From: Gymnodinialimonas ceratoperidinii
GTDB taxonomy: Bacteria > Pseudomonadota > Alphaproteobacteria > Rhodobacterales > Rhodobacteraceae
Direction: 5' to 3'
Length of the DNA stretch: 64,000 nucleotides
Assembly: GCF_019297855.1 (NCBI RefSeq)
Contig: NZ_CP079194.1
Location: 3,025,501-3,089,500, forward strand
Shown here: in pieces, positions 38,132 through 48,102 of the stretch
How positions within the stretch are numbered: position 1 is the first letter of the stretch
Layout of the letters: each line of letters begins with the position of its first letter
Made by a program: the position numbers and the translations under genes
Notes under the pieces: generated by a model
What the model saw: only the letters and a program-made list of their open reading frames with translations
Told to the model about the DNA's origin: nothing
Databases searched by the model: none

Positions 38132-39682
38132 CTAAAGCGCGTCGCGCAATTCGCGGCGCAGGATCTTCCCGCTCGCCGATTTCGGGACACTCTCGACGAA
38201 GCGATATTCAACCGGGTGCTTGTAATGGGCGAGGCATCCCTCGCAATGGGCCCGCAGGTCTTCTTCCTTCACCGCGCCCGAGGTGACGACAAAGGCAATC
38301 GGTAACTCGCCGGCCTCCGGGTCCACGCGCCCGATCACGGCGGCGTCGGTGACGCCTTCGCAGCCGCATAGCGCCGCCTCGACTTCGGCGGGAGCGACCT
38401 GAAAGCCCTTGTACTTGATCAACTCTTTCAGACGATCACGGATGAACATGAAGCCATCCTCGTCGATCTCCGCCAGATCGCCGGTTCGCAGCCAGCCATC
38501 GTCAGCCATCGTCTCCTCGGTCGCTGAAGCGTTGTTGAGGTAGCCCTTCATCACCTGCGGCCCGCGCACCCAGAGCTCTCCTTCCAGACCGGCCGGCAAA
38601 TCCTCCATCGTGTCGGGATCGACGATTCGGCACTCGGTCGAGGGCACCAACTGACCGCTGGAGCCGTGGCGGATCGCGTCGCCGCGGGTCATGTGGCTGA
38701 CGGGGCTGAGCTCGGTCATGCCGTAGCCCTGCACCGAATTGGCCCCGAAGCGCGTGCCAACGGCGGCCTCGATCTCGGCGCCGAGCGGCGCGGCGCCCGA
38801 GAAGACCTCCGTCACGGACGACACGTCGTAGTCGTCCACCATCGGATGTTTCGCGAGGCCGAGCGCCACGGGCGGGACCACGAACAGGCGCGTCACGCGA
38901 TGCTCCTGGATCAGGCGGAGATACATCTCCAGATCGAAGCGCGGCATGGTGATGATCGCGGCGCGCTGGTTGAGGAACAGGTTCATCATCACCGTCATGC
39001 CGTAGATGTGGAAGAACGGCAGGAAGGCGATGGCCTTGTCGGCCTCGGTGATTTTCGCCATGGCGGCGGTCTGGGTCACATTGGCCACGAGGTTGCGATG
39101 GGTGAGCATCACCCCCTTCGGTTTGCCGGTCGTCCCGCTGGAATAAGGCAGCACGACCACGTCATTGGCCCAATCTCCGGGCACCTGATCGGGCAGTTCC
39201 TCGCCCATGATGTCCGTGATCCCCAAGGCGCCATCTCCGCCACCGTCGAGCACCACGAGATCGAGGCAGTCAGTGCCCACCATGGCCGTACGTGCGGCCT
39301 CTTCGAACATCGAAATGGTGATCAGCACCGTCGCGCCCGCGTCAAGCAACTGGTGCTTGATCTCGGGGGCGGTATAGGTCGGGTTGATCGTGGTCACCGT
39401 CCCGCCACCCCATGCCACACCGTGAAACAGCGCCGGATACTCGGGGATGTTCGGCGCAAGGATGGCGACGGTGCCGCCCGGCAGCACACCCCGCGCGGTC
39501 AACCCGCCCGCGAGTGCCTTGATTTGCGACATCAACGCACCCGCCGTGATTTCCCGTCCCGAGGGACCGTCGATCACCGCGACCGTGTCTTCGCGGCCTA
39601 GCAAGCCATCGAAGAGGGTCTGCGTGACGGACTGATCGGGCACGGTCACATCGCCGTAAGGGCTCTGAAAAATTGGCATCAT
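38132..39682 (-). CDS. AMP-binding acyl-CoA synthetase (4-coumarate-CoA-ligase-like)
   Basis: 516-residue adenylate-forming ligase. The P-loop YSSGTTGKPKGVMLTHRN (about 181-198), GYGMTELSPV (about 318-327), DGWLRTGDLAEIDEDGFMFIRDRLKELIKYKGFQVAPAEVE (about 392-432) and the catalytic Lys in SASGKILRREL at the C-terminus are all present. It lies on the same strand as the liu genes, 119 bases downstream, and may activate a branched-chain or aromatic acid. The substrate is not readable. Confidence 0.88.
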   Translation of the reverse strand: MMPIFQSPYGDVTVPDQSVTQTLFDGLLGREDTVAVIDGPSGREITAGALMSQIKALAGGLTARGVLPGGTVAILAPNIPEYPALFHGVAWGGGTVTTINPTYTAPEIKHQLLDAGATVLITISMFEEAARTAMVGTDCLDLVVLDGGGDGALGITDIMGEELPDQVPGDWANDVVVLPYSSGTTGKPKGVMLTHRNLVANVTQTAAMAKITEADKAIAFLPFFHIYGMTVMMNLFLNQRAAIITMPRFDLEMYLRLIQEHRVTRLFVVPPVALGLAKHPMVDDYDVSSVTEVFSGAAPLGAEIEAAVGTRFGANSVQGYGMTELSPVSHMTRGDAIRHGSSGQLVPSTECRIVDPDTMEDLPAGLEGELWVRGPQVMKGYLNNASATEETMADDGWLRTGDLAEIDEDGFMFIRDRLKELIKYKGFQVAPAEVEAALCGCEGVTDAAVIGRVDPEAGELPIAFVVTSGAVKEEDLRAHCEGCLAHYKHPVEYRFVESVPKSASGKILRRELRDAL

Positions 39683-39801
39683 TTCCTCCCTGACCCGGCA
39701 GCTCTTGCGGCGCCGGTAGGAGGCTACGATGGGCGATCAGACCGCGTCCTGTCCATAGGGTCGTGCGTCACGATCAGGTGGGCCGTGACATGGCGTGCGC
39801 C

Positions 39802-40584
39802 CTAGCCCTCGGACCACCGAGGTTTGCGCTTGTCGAAGAACGCCTCGATCCCCTCGCGCGCCTCCTGGCTTTCCCACCGGCTGACCAGCGCATCGATGGT
39901 CGCCGTGATCGCGCCGTCCGAGACCTGCCCGCCAAGGGTCGCGACCAGCGCCTTGCCCTCGGCCACGGCCCCCGGCGCGGCGGAGAGGTAGGGTTTGACC
40001 TCCGCCTCGATCGCCGCGTCCAGCTCCTCCGCCGGGACCACGCGCGCCAACAACCCGAGGTCCACCGCCTCCGCCGCGCTGAAACGACGGCCCGAGAAGA
40101 ACACCCGCCGCGCCCGCGCCGCGCCCATGCGGGCGACGACGTAGGGCCCAATGGTGGCCGGGATCAGCCCCAGACGCACTTCAGTGAGGCCGAACTTCGC
40201 GCCCTCCACGCTGATGGCCACGTCACAGACCGACATCAACCCGATGCCGCCGCCGAAGGATTGCCCCTGGATACGTCCGATCAACGGTTTCGACAGCCGG
40301 TCCAGCGCGCCGAGCATCTCGGCCAGCGCCCGCGCCTCGCGCGCCCGTGTTGGCGCATCGGCCGCCATCTGGTCCTGCATCCAGCCGAGGTCGCCACCGG
40401 CACAGAAGCTCGGCCCCGTGCCGGTAAGGACGACCACCCGCACCGCCGGGTCACGACCCAACCGCTCGGCGGCTTGGGTCAGCTCGGCAATCATCGCCGC
40501 GTTCATCGCGTTGTGCACGTCGGGCCGGTTCAGCCGCAGCACCGCAACACCCCGCTCGTCAACGTTGATGTGTACCGTTTCCAT
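39802..40584 (-). CDS. liuC: Enoyl-CoA hydratase/isomerase, probably methylglutaconyl-CoA hydratase
   Basis: 260-residue crotonase-fold protein: FCAGGDLGWMQ (about 61-71) and the second oxyanion block QGQSFGGGIGLMSVCDVAIS (about 107-126), with EVRLGLIPATIGPYV downstream. The function as methylglutaconyl-CoA hydratase is inferred from its place in the leucine pathway cluster. Two bases separate it from the HMG-CoA lyase gene. Confidence 0.85.
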   Translation of the reverse strand: METVHINVDERGVAVLRLNRPDVHNAMNAAMIAELTQAAERLGRDPAVRVVVLTGTGPSFCAGGDLGWMQDQMAADAPTRAREARALAEMLGALDRLSKPLIGRIQGQSFGGGIGLMSVCDVAISVEGAKFGLTEVRLGLIPATIGPYVVARMGAARARRVFFSGRRFSAAEAVDLGLLARVVPAEELDAAIEAEVKPYLSAAPGAVAEGKALVATLGGQVSDGAITATIDALVSRWESQEAREGIEAFFDKRKPRWSEG

Positions 40585-40586
40585 GG

Positions 40587-41441
40587 TCAGACCCTCCGTA
40601 CAGATTTAGCGATTTCAGCGGCTTGCGTGATGACGTTCACGTCGAGACCGGTGTCGCATTCCCGCTCGCGCAGATGCGCGTCGAGCGCCTCGGTCGCGAC
40701 ATTGCCCGCCGCGCCCGGCGCGTAGGGACAGCCGCCGAGGCCGCCGACTGCGGCATCGAAAACCCGCAGGCCGCGCGCCAGCGCCACGTCGACATTCTCC
40801 AGCGCGCGCCCGGCGGTGTCGTGGAAATGCCCCGCCAGCCGGTCGGCCGGCATCTCTTCCAGCACCGCCGCCAGCATGGCATCGACCCGCTCCGGCAACC
40901 CGCGCCCGAGGGTATCCCCAAGCGAGACCTCGTAGGCCCCCATGTCGCGCAGGGCCGCGACCACCCGCGCCACGTCCCCCGGCGCCACCTCGCCGTCAAA
41001 CGGACAGTCGGTGACGCAGGAGACATAGCCACGCATCGGCATCCCCTCCGCCTTCGCCGCCGCGGCCACGTCGGCGAACCGTGCGAGGCTCTCATCGATC
41101 GTGGCGTTGAGGTTGGCCTTGGAGAAGCCTTCCGACGCGCTGCCGAAGATCGCGATCTCGTCAGCCCGTGCTTTCACCGCACCGTCGAAGCCGCGCATGT
41201 TGGGCGTCAGCGCCGCGTAGCTTACGCTCTCCACCCGGTCGATCTGCGCGAGGACATCGGCCCCGTCCGCCATCTGCGGCACCCATTTGGGCGAGACGAA
41301 GGAGGCCACCTCGATCCGCCGGAACCCCGCCTGGGACAGCATGTCGATCAGTGCCACCTTGTCCGCGGTGGAGATCAACCGCGCCTCGTTCTGCAACCCG
41401 TCTCGCGGGCCGACTTCGAAAATCTCGACTTGTTCAGTCAT
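40587..41441 (-). CDS. liuE: Hydroxymethylglutaryl-CoA lyase
   Basis: Cleaves HMG-CoA to acetoacetate and acetyl-CoA, the last step of leucine catabolism. 284 residues, TIM barrel of the HMGL family: EVGPRDGLQNE (about 6-16), SFVSPKWVPQMAD (about 47-59), SLGDTLGRG (about 172-180), HFHDTAGRALENV (about 205-217) and the catalytic GGLGGCPYAPGAAGN (about 233-247). It overlaps the GST gene by eight bases. Confidence 0.95.
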   Translation of the reverse strand: MTEQVEIFEVGPRDGLQNEARLISTADKVALIDMLSQAGFRRIEVASFVSPKWVPQMADGADVLAQIDRVESVSYAALTPNMRGFDGAVKARADEIAIFGSASEGFSKANLNATIDESLARFADVAAAAKAEGMPMRGYVSCVTDCPFDGEVAPGDVARVVAALRDMGAYEVSLGDTLGRGLPERVDAMLAAVLEEMPADRLAGHFHDTAGRALENVDVALARGLRVFDAAVGGLGGCPYAPGAAGNVATEALDAHLRERECDTGLDVNVITQAAEIAKSVRRV

Positions 41442-42105
41442 CGCTCGGCACCTCGTAAAAATCCTTGGCGTAGAAGGCCTGTGGCCCCTCGATCTCCGCC
41501 GCTGCCTGAAAGCCCGGCCGCGCCTGCAAGCGCTCCCAGTAGGCGAGCAGCCCCGGCCATTGCTCCATCCGCACGTAGTAGGGCGCGGCGAAGAGGTTGA
41601 ACCCCATCATCGCATCCGCCGCCGAGAAGCCCGAGGGCAGCAGGTAGTCGCCCGCCACCATCCCGTCGAGCGCGCGCAGGGTGTCCGCCAGCCGCAGCGT
41701 GTTCAGCTTGACCACGGTGGGCGAGGGCTTCGCCGGCGGGCGCAGGAACAGGTGGTTGAGGTTCAACTGCTCGATCAGCGAGGCCATGGTCTCGGCGAAC
41801 CCCATCGCCTCAAGGTAGGCCACCCGGTCCGCATGCCCCGGCGCACGGCCGAACCCATGCTCGGGACGGCTCTCGCAGAGGTATTGCAGGATCGCGGCGC
41901 TCTCGAAGATGGTGATCCCGTCGATCTCCAGCGCCGGGATGCGCCCGGCCGGGGAATGGTCCAGCAGTTCCGGCGCACGCATGCCCTTGCTGCCGATCTC
42001 GTAGCGGATGATCTCGGGCGTGATCCCCATCTCCTGCAGCAGCCAGAGCACCCGGAACGACCGGCCCCAGGGCACGTGGTGCAGCCGCACGTGATCGGCG
42101 CTCAC
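41434..42105 (-). CDS. Glutathione S-transferase-like protein
   Basis: 223 residues with a thioredoxin-like N-terminal domain (WGRSFRVLWLLQEMGI, then SPAGRIPALEIDGITIFESAAILQYLCE) and a helical C-terminal domain. The gene overlaps both the HMG-CoA lyase and the MccA genes, so it is translated within the leucine-catabolic operon. It might protect against or detoxify a reactive acyl-CoA intermediate; that is inference only. Confidence 0.88.
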   Translation of the reverse strand: MSADHVRLHHVPWGRSFRVLWLLQEMGITPEIIRYEIGSKGMRAPELLDHSPAGRIPALEIDGITIFESAAILQYLCESRPEHGFGRAPGHADRVAYLEAMGFAETMASLIEQLNLNHLFLRPPAKPSPTVVKLNTLRLADTLRALDGMVAGDYLLPSGFSAADAMMGFNLFAAPYYVRMEQWPGLLAYWERLQARPGFQAAAEIEGPQAFYAKDFYEVPSDD

Positions 42106-44030
42106 CCCTCCTCCTCCAGTACGATCAGCGCCGCGCCGGCCTCCACCTGCGCGCCTGCCTCGGCCAGCACCTCGGCCACCTTGCCGTCGCGCCCGGCGGT
42201 CAGAACATGCTCCATCTTCATTGCCTCCAGAACCGCCAGCCGGTCGCCCGCGGCAACCTCGGCCCCGGCCTTCACGAAAACTGCCTTCACCAGCCCCGGC
42301 ATCGGCGCCACGACCTGCCCCGCCGATGCGCCCGGCCCCGTGCTCACGTCCAGCGGATCAGGCAGCGTGAAGTGGTAGTTGTTGCCCCAGAAGACCGAAA
42401 GCCCGGCGTCATGGCGCACAACCTCGGCCGGCACGGGCGTGCCGTCCACGGCCCATCCGACCGCGCCCCACGTCACCTCATGGGTCGCCGCGTCGGAGAC
42501 GACCGTCGCCCGGCCTTCCCCCTCGACGGAGACCTTCAGCAGCTCCGGCTCGCCCTCGAACGCCAGCGTGACCGAGTGCTCAAGCGGCGCCCAGAGGCTG
42601 AAGCCCTGCACCACATCCGCATCCATTTCCATCGCGCCCACGGCCGCCACGGCGCGGCAGCGCGAACAGGGCACCGGCGCCACCGACAGGGCCTCGACTT
42701 CGCGGTCGATCAAGCCGGTGTCCACCTCACCGCGCCCGAAGCCCTCGTGTCGCGCCAACGCCCGCAGGAAGGCCAAATTAGTAACCGAGCCCGCCACCTG
42801 CGTATGCGCCAGGGCCTGCTCCAGCTTCGCCAGCGCGATCTCGCGCGTCGCGCCATGGGTGATCAGCTTGGCGATCATCGGATCGTACCAGGGGCTGATC
42901 TCGTCACCCTCGCGCACGCCGGTATCGGCCCGCACCCCTGCAGGGAAGGCCAGGTGGGTCAGCGTGCCAGTGGCGGGCAGAAAGCCTTTCGGCACATCCT
43001 CGGCATAGAGCCGCGCCTCGAAGGCATGACCCTGGATCGAGAGGTCGTCCTGCGCCTTGGGCAGAGGCTCGCCCGCGGCCACCCGAAGCTGCCACTCCAC
43101 GAGGTCGACCCCGGTGATCGCCTCCGTCACCGGGTGCTCCACCTGCAGGCGGGTGTTCATCTCCATGAAGTAGAACCGATCGGCGCGCAGCCCGTCGGAA
43201 GCATCGACGATGAACTCCACCGTGCCCGCACCCTTGTAGCCGATGGCTTCCGCCGCGCGCACCGCCGCCTGCCCCATCGCGGCGCGCATCTCCTCGGTCA
43301 TGCCCGGCGCCGGCGCCTCCTCGATCACCTTCTGGTGGCGCCGCTGCAGTGAGCAGTCCCGCTCGAACAGATGGACGGCCTTCTCGCCGTCACCAAAGAC
43401 CTGCACCTCGATGTGCCGCGGGGTGGAGACGTATTTCTCGATCAGCACCGCGTCGTTGCCGAAGGCCGTCGCGGCCTCGCCCTGCGCGCTGGCCAGCGCA
43501 TCGGCGAAATCCTCCGCCCGGTCGACACGCCGCATCCCCTTGCCGCCGCCGCCCGCCACGGCCTTGATCAGCACCGGATAGCCGATCTCTCCGGCCCGCG
43601 TCGCAAGGTCATCCTGGGCCTCGCCGTGGTAGCCCGGCACCACCGGCACGCCCGCCTCTTCCATCAGCGCCTTGGCCGCGTCCTTCAGCCCCATCGCCCG
43701 GATCGCCTCGGCCGAGGGCCCGATGAACACCAGCCCTGCCGCCTCCACGGCCTCCACGAAATCGGGGTTCTCCGAAAGGAACCCGTAGCCCGGATGCACC
43801 GCCTCGGCGCCCGTCGCCCGCGCCGCCTCGATGATCGCCTCGCCGCGCAGATAACTCTCCTTGGGGGCCGCGCCGCCGATATGCACCGCCTCGTCGGCCA
43901 TCTGCACATGGCGCGCGCCCGCGTCCGCGTCGGAATAGACCGCCACCACCCGTACCCCCATGGCGCGGGCCGTGTCGATCACTCGGCAAGCAATCTCGCC
44001 CCGGTTCGCAATCAAGATCTTCCTGAACAT
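42102..44030 (-). CDS. liuD: Methylcrotonoyl-CoA carboxylase biotin-containing (alpha) subunit
   Basis: 642 residues: biotin carboxylase domain (IANRGEIACRVIDTARAMGV at the N-terminus, ATP loop KAVAGGGGKGMRRV at about 158-171, and EMNTRLQVEHPVTE at about 290-303), a linker, and a biotin carrier domain with the biotinylated Lys in EAMKMEH (about 605). Assignment to methylcrotonyl-CoA rather than acetyl- or propionyl-CoA rests on the liu cluster context. Confidence 0.93.
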   Translation of the reverse strand: MFRKILIANRGEIACRVIDTARAMGVRVVAVYSDADAGARHVQMADEAVHIGGAAPKESYLRGEAIIEAARATGAEAVHPGYGFLSENPDFVEAVEAAGLVFIGPSAEAIRAMGLKDAAKALMEEAGVPVVPGYHGEAQDDLATRAGEIGYPVLIKAVAGGGGKGMRRVDRAEDFADALASAQGEAATAFGNDAVLIEKYVSTPRHIEVQVFGDGEKAVHLFERDCSLQRRHQKVIEEAPAPGMTEEMRAAMGQAAVRAAEAIGYKGAGTVEFIVDASDGLRADRFYFMEMNTRLQVEHPVTEAITGVDLVEWQLRVAAGEPLPKAQDDLSIQGHAFEARLYAEDVPKGFLPATGTLTHLAFPAGVRADTGVREGDEISPWYDPMIAKLITHGATREIALAKLEQALAHTQVAGSVTNLAFLRALARHEGFGRGEVDTGLIDREVEALSVAPVPCSRCRAVAAVGAMEMDADVVQGFSLWAPLEHSVTLAFEGEPELLKVSVEGEGRATVVSDAATHEVTWGAVGWAVDGTPVPAEVVRHDAGLSVFWGNNYHFTLPDPLDVSTGPGASAGQVVAPMPGLVKAVFVKAGAEVAAGDRLAVLEAMKMEHVLTAGRDGKVAEVLAEAGAQVEAGAALIVLEEEG

Positions 44031-44134
44031 CCCTCAGCTCCTTCCGAGCATTCAACCATCCGCGCCGCACCTCCGCGGCTCTCGCCAAACCCGACCGGCA
44101 CCATAGGCATCCGGCCCGGGGACGCCCGCAGCGC

Positions 44135-44168
44135 TCCCCTTCATCTTGGCCAGTACAACTCAATCCCG
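44135..44168 (+). repeat. Interspersed intergenic motif, copy 3
   Basis: CCCCTTCATCTTGG, CCAGTACAACTC, then a C/G-rich tail, in the 155-bp gap between the two carboxylase subunit genes. This copy has diverged in its second half. No hairpin follows. Confidence 0.6.
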
Positions 44169-44185
44169 GCCTCTCAGCCCGCGCC

Positions 44186-45790
44186 TCACATCCGGAAGAG
44201 GCCGAACTTCGTCTCCTCAATCGGTGAATTCAGCGCCGCCGCCAGCGACAGGCCCAGAACCTCGCGCGATTTTCGCGGGTCGATCACCCCGTCATCCCAG
44301 AGCCGCGCGCTGGCATAGAGCGGGTGCGACTGCGCCTCGAACATGTCGATGGTGGGCTGCTTGAAGGCCGCCTCCTCCTCTGCGGACCAGCTCTCGCCCG
44401 CCCGTTCGATCGCGTCGCGCTTGACCGTGGCCAGCACCCCGGCCGCCTGCGCCCCTCCCATGACCGAGATCCGCGCATTGGGCCAGGTCCAGAGGAACCG
44501 CGGCGAATAGGCCCGCCCCGCCATGCCGTAGTTGCCCGCCCCGAAGGAGCCGCCGACCAGCATCGTCACCTTCGGCACCGAGGTCGTGGCCACCGCCGTC
44601 ACCATCTTTGCACCATGGCGCGCGATGCCCTCGTTCTCGTATTTCCGCCCGACCATGAAGCCGGTGATGTTCTGCAAAAAGACCAGCGGGATCTTGCGGG
44701 CCGAGCACAGCTCCACGAAATGCGCCGCCTTCTGCGCCGCCTCGGAAAACAGCACGCCGTTGTTGGCGATGATACCCACCGGCAGGCCCATGACCTCGGC
44801 GAAGCCGCAAACGATGGTCTCCCCGAAACGCGCCTTGAACTCGTCGAAATAGCTGTCGTCCACCACCCGCGCGATGACCTCGCGGATGTCGTAGGGCGTG
44901 GTCAACGAGGCCGGCACCACCCCGAGCAGCTCGTCCGGGTCATAGGCCGGCGCCCGGCCGCCGAGGCTCACGCCATAGCTTTCGCTGAACCCCTCGAGCG
45001 AGCCCACCGCGCGGCGCGCCAGCGCCAGCGCATGGGCATCGTCCTCCGCAAGGTAGTCCGCCACGCCCGAGAGCCGCGTGTGCACGTCGCCGCCGCCCAG
45101 GTCCTCGGCCGAGACGACCTCGCCCGTGGCCGCCTTCACCAGCGGCGGCCCGGCGAGGAAGATCGTGCCCTGCTCCTTCACGATGATCGAGACATCGGCC
45201 ATCGCCGGCACGTAAGCGCCGCCGGCGGTGCAGGAGCCCATGACCACGGCGATCTGCGCGATCCCCTTGGCGCTCATCCGCGCCTGGTTGTAGAAGATCC
45301 GCCCGAAGTGGTCGCGATCCGGAAAAACCTCGTCCTGGTTGGGCAGGTTCGCCCCGCCACTGTCGACGAGGTAGACGCACGGCAAATGACACTCCTCGGC
45401 GATCTCCTGGGCGCGCAGGTGCTTCTTGACGGTGATCGGATAATAGGTGCCCCCCTTCACGGTGGCATCGTTGCAGATCACCATCACCTCGCGCCCGTGG
45501 ATCCGCCCCACGCCCGCGATCACGCCGCCACAGGGCGCGGCCCCGTCGTAGAGCCCGTGCCCCGCCAGCGCGCCCACCTCGAGAAACGGCGAGCCCGGGT
45601 CGAGCAGGTTCGCCACCCGCTCGCGCGGCAGCATCTTCCCGCGCGAGACATGCCGATCCCGCGACCGCGCGCCACCGCCCGCCGCCGCCGCTTCGGCCGC
45701 CTCCGACACCACGCGCAACGCCTCGAGATGCGCCGCCCGGTTGGCCTTGGCCTGCTCCGAGCCGGCCATGAATTGCGAGTTCAGTTTCAC
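44186..45790 (-). CDS. liuB: Methylcrotonoyl-CoA carboxylase carboxyltransferase (beta) subunit
   Basis: Carboxyltransferase, 534 residues. Blocks include [22 protein letters not shown] (about 37-58), [36 protein letters not shown] (about 139-174), [25 protein letters not shown] (about 375-399) and [23 protein letters not shown] (about 432-454). It forms the holoenzyme with the downstream liuD product. Confidence 0.94.
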   Translation of the reverse strand: MKLNSQFMAGSEQAKANRAAHLEALRVVSEAAEAAAAGGGARSRDRHVSRGKMLPRERVANLLDPGSPFLEVGALAGHGLYDGAAPCGGVIAGVGRIHGREVMVICNDATVKGGTYYPITVKKHLRAQEIAEECHLPCVYLVDSGGANLPNQDEVFPDRDHFGRIFYNQARMSAKGIAQIAVVMGSCTAGGAYVPAMADVSIIVKEQGTIFLAGPPLVKAATGEVVSAEDLGGGDVHTRLSGVADYLAEDDAHALALARRAVGSLEGFSESYGVSLGGRAPAYDPDELLGVVPASLTTPYDIREVIARVVDDSYFDEFKARFGETIVCGFAEVMGLPVGIIANNGVLFSEAAQKAAHFVELCSARKIPLVFLQNITGFMVGRKYENEGIARHGAKMVTAVATTSVPKVTMLVGGSFGAGNYGMAGRAYSPRFLWTWPNARISVMGGAQAAGVLATVKRDAIERAGESWSAEEEAAFKQPTIDMFEAQSHPLYASARLWDDGVIDPRKSREVLGLSLAAALNSPIEETKFGLFRM

Positions 45791-45842
45791 TGCTTCATCC
45801 CTTTCCGCCCGTCCTTAGACGGTCCAACCCTCCGCGCCCGCG

Positions 45843-46406
45843 CTAATCCACGCGCGCCAGATCGCTCATTTCTTCCCAATCCAGAGGCCCCACGGCCCCC
45901 ATCAACCGCGCCACCTGCCAGGCATGCACCGCCTCTTCGAACTTCAGCGCCGCTTGGAAACTGTCGCACCAGAGGCCACGTCGATAATCCCACCCGGCGC
46001 ATTCGTCCCCCGCGTCTTGCCCGTGCGCCAAGGCCCAGACCCGCGCGTAAAGCGGCGCAAGGGATCCCGTGAGCTCCTCTGGCGCCGGCAAGACCTCTCG
46101 CAGCGCGGCACTTCGCGCCTCCAGCCCTTCCCGCAGCCGCCGCTGGCAGATCAGAGAGTTGCGCGAGACCTCGCAGATGCCCATCGCAAGATACCCGCAG
46201 TGCTGCACCCAATGGACGTTGGTCTCACCGAGCCGCCAATCCGCTCCATAGCCCGGCCCTTGCAATGCCGCCTCGAACGCACCCATCGCATCGGGCAGGC
46301 AGACTTCGAACCGCGGCGTCTCCGGTGCGCCGTCGCCCCAGGATTGCGCCGCGCTGGCCCCGGCACTCAGCATCAGCGCCGTCGTAACAACCCACAAGCG
46401 CCTCAC
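45843..46406 (-). CDS. Secreted hypothetical protein
   Basis: 187 residues with a signal peptide MRRLWVVTTALMLSAGASAAQS. The mature part has several Cys (CLPDA, QHCGYLAMGICEVSRNSLICQRRLR, DECAGWDYRRGLWCDSF), consistent with periplasmic disulphides. I do not recognise the family. Its start overlaps the stop of the next upstream gene by four bases, so the two form a pair inserted in the leucine cluster. Confidence 0.65.
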   Translation of the reverse strand: MRRLWVVTTALMLSAGASAAQSWGDGAPETPRFEVCLPDAMGAFEAALQGPGYGADWRLGETNVHWVQHCGYLAMGICEVSRNSLICQRRLREGLEARSAALREVLPAPEELTGSLAPLYARVWALAHGQDAGDECAGWDYRRGLWCDSFQAALKFEEAVHAWQVARLMGAVGPLDWEEMSDLARVD

Positions 46407-46705
46407 GTCGCATCCTCCCCGAGCACCAGCGCCTCATCGACCGGCACGCCCCGCGCGTCCACCGCCACGAACCAGGCCTCTTCGCCCTCGGCTTCGCAGA
46501 CCACGATCAGATGCACCCCCTCGATGCCCGACGGCACCCCGTAGCAATCGCTGAGCGCCCGTCCCGTTTCAGCCACGTATTCCGCCGCATGGCGCGCGAT
46601 GATCTCGCTTTCGCTCGGCGGCGCCATCACGACGCCGAGGTACAGCCCAAAGGCCCCGGCCAGCGCCAGCAGCGCCGCCAACGGAAGGAGCATCCCCCGC
46701 GTCAC
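46403..46705 (-). CDS. Small membrane-anchored or secreted hypothetical protein
   Basis: 100 residues with one N-terminal hydrophobic segment (LLPLAALLALAGAFGLYLGVVM) followed by a polar domain with two Cys (LSDCYGVPSG and LIVVCEAEG). I do not recognise the family. It overlaps the start of the downstream secreted-protein gene, suggesting coupled translation of two envelope proteins. Confidence 0.6.
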   Translation of the reverse strand: MTRGMLLPLAALLALAGAFGLYLGVVMAPPSESEIIARHAAEYVAETGRALSDCYGVPSGIEGVHLIVVCEAEGEEAWFVAVDARGVPVDEALVLGEDAT

Positions 46706-46764
46706 CGTCCGCGCCCCGCCACGGCACGCCTCACGCGCGCCGCGTCAGGCAGGCACAGCGCCAG

Positions 46765-46790
46765 CCCCTTCATCTTTTCGAAAATACGGA
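46765..46790 (+). repeat. Interspersed intergenic motif, copy 4
   Basis: CCCCTTCATCTTTTCG and then AAAATACGGA, in the 103-bp gap between the ivd stop and the small membrane-protein gene. It is a close match to the family consensus. Confidence 0.7.
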
Positions 46791-46808
46791 ACACGACATG
46801 CGCCACGC

Positions 46809-47969
46809 TCACATCATCCCCATCAACTCGCGACCGACCAACATGCGCCGGATTTCACTGGTCCCGGCGCCGATCTCCATCAGCTTGGCATCGCGGAACA
46901 TCCGGCTCACCGGGGCGTCGTTCATGAACCCCGCTCCGCCCATCGCCTGCACCGCCTGATGCGCCACCTTCATCCCCTCTTCCGAGGCGTAGAGCACGCA
47001 AGCCGCCGCGTCCTGCCGCGTCACCTGCCCCCGGTCACAGGCCCGGGCAACCTCGTAGGCATAGGCCCGCGCCGAGTTCATGCTCGTATACATATCCGCA
47101 ATCTTGCCCTGCATAAGCTGGAAGTCGCCGATCGGCTGGCCGAACTGCTTGCGCTCCTTCATGTAGGGCATCACCTCGTCAAGGCACCCCGCCATGATCC
47201 CGATGTTCACGCCGCTCAGTACCACGCGCTCGTAGTCCAACCCGCTCATCAGCACGCGCACGCCGCGCCCCTCTTCGCCGAGCACGTTCTCGAAGGGCAC
47301 CTCCACGTCCTCGAAGACCAGTTCCGCCGTGTTGGAGCCGCGCATCCCCATCTTGTCGAAATGCGGGCTGGTGCTGAAACCCACCATCTCCTTCTCGATC
47401 AGGAAGGCGGTGATCCCCTTGCTGCCGGCCTCCGGGTCAGTCTTGGCATAGACCACCAGCGTGTCGGCGTCAGGGCCGTTGGTGATCCAGTATTTCGTGC
47501 CGTTCAGCACGAAGCGGTCGTTGCGCTTCTCGGCCCGCAGCGACATGGAGACGACGTCGGACCCCGCTCCCGCCTCGGACATCGCCAGCGCACCGATATG
47601 CTCGCCGGAAACCAGCCGCGGCAGGTACTTTTCCTTCTGCTCGGGCGATCCGTTCAGTTTGATCTGGTTCACGCAGAGGTTCGAATGCGCCCCGTAGGAC
47701 AGGCCGATCGAGGCCGAAACCCGGCTGATCTCCTCCACCGCGACCAGATGCGCGAGATAGCCCATCCCCGCGCCGCCGTATTCCTCTTCCACGGTCACAC
47801 CAAGAAGACCCAGCTCGCCCATCTCGGGCCAGAGTTCGTTGGGAAAAGCGTTGTCAGCATCGGTGGAAGCGGCCAGCGGCTTCACACGCTCCTGCGCCCA
47901 TCCATGCACCATGTCGCGCAGGGCATTCACGTCTTCGCCCAGATCAAAACTCATCGAGCCCAGAAACAT
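46809..47969 (-). CDS. liuA: Isovaleryl-CoA dehydrogenase
   Basis: Acyl-CoA dehydrogenase, FAD-dependent, 386 residues; first committed step of leucine/isovalerate breakdown. ALAMSEAGAGSDVVSMSLRAEKRNDRFVLNGTKYWITNGPDAD (about 132-174) is the ACAD middle domain, and QAMGGAGFMNDAPVSRMFRDAKLMEIGAGTSEIRRMLVGREL the C-terminal domain. FGQPIGDFQLMQGKIADMY fits IVD. It is the promoter-proximal liu gene on this strand. Confidence 0.92.
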   Translation of the reverse strand: MFLGSMSFDLGEDVNALRDMVHGWAQERVKPLAASTDADNAFPNELWPEMGELGLLGVTVEEEYGGAGMGYLAHLVAVEEISRVSASIGLSYGAHSNLCVNQIKLNGSPEQKEKYLPRLVSGEHIGALAMSEAGAGSDVVSMSLRAEKRNDRFVLNGTKYWITNGPDADTLVVYAKTDPEAGSKGITAFLIEKEMVGFSTSPHFDKMGMRGSNTAELVFEDVEVPFENVLGEEGRGVRVLMSGLDYERVVLSGVNIGIMAGCLDEVMPYMKERKQFGQPIGDFQLMQGKIADMYTSMNSARAYAYEVARACDRGQVTRQDAAACVLYASEEGMKVAHQAVQAMGGAGFMNDAPVSRMFRDAKLMEIGAGTSEIRRMLVGRELMGMM

Positions 47970-48102
47970 CGCCCGCTCCTCCCATTAATTGAACGCTTGT
48001 TCATTTAAACCCTACGCCGTCCCGAGTCAAAGTCAAACCGGCGCGACGGGTCGTCACTGAAAGCACTCGGCGCCCCACCGCACAGACAGGCACGCCTACG
48101 CC

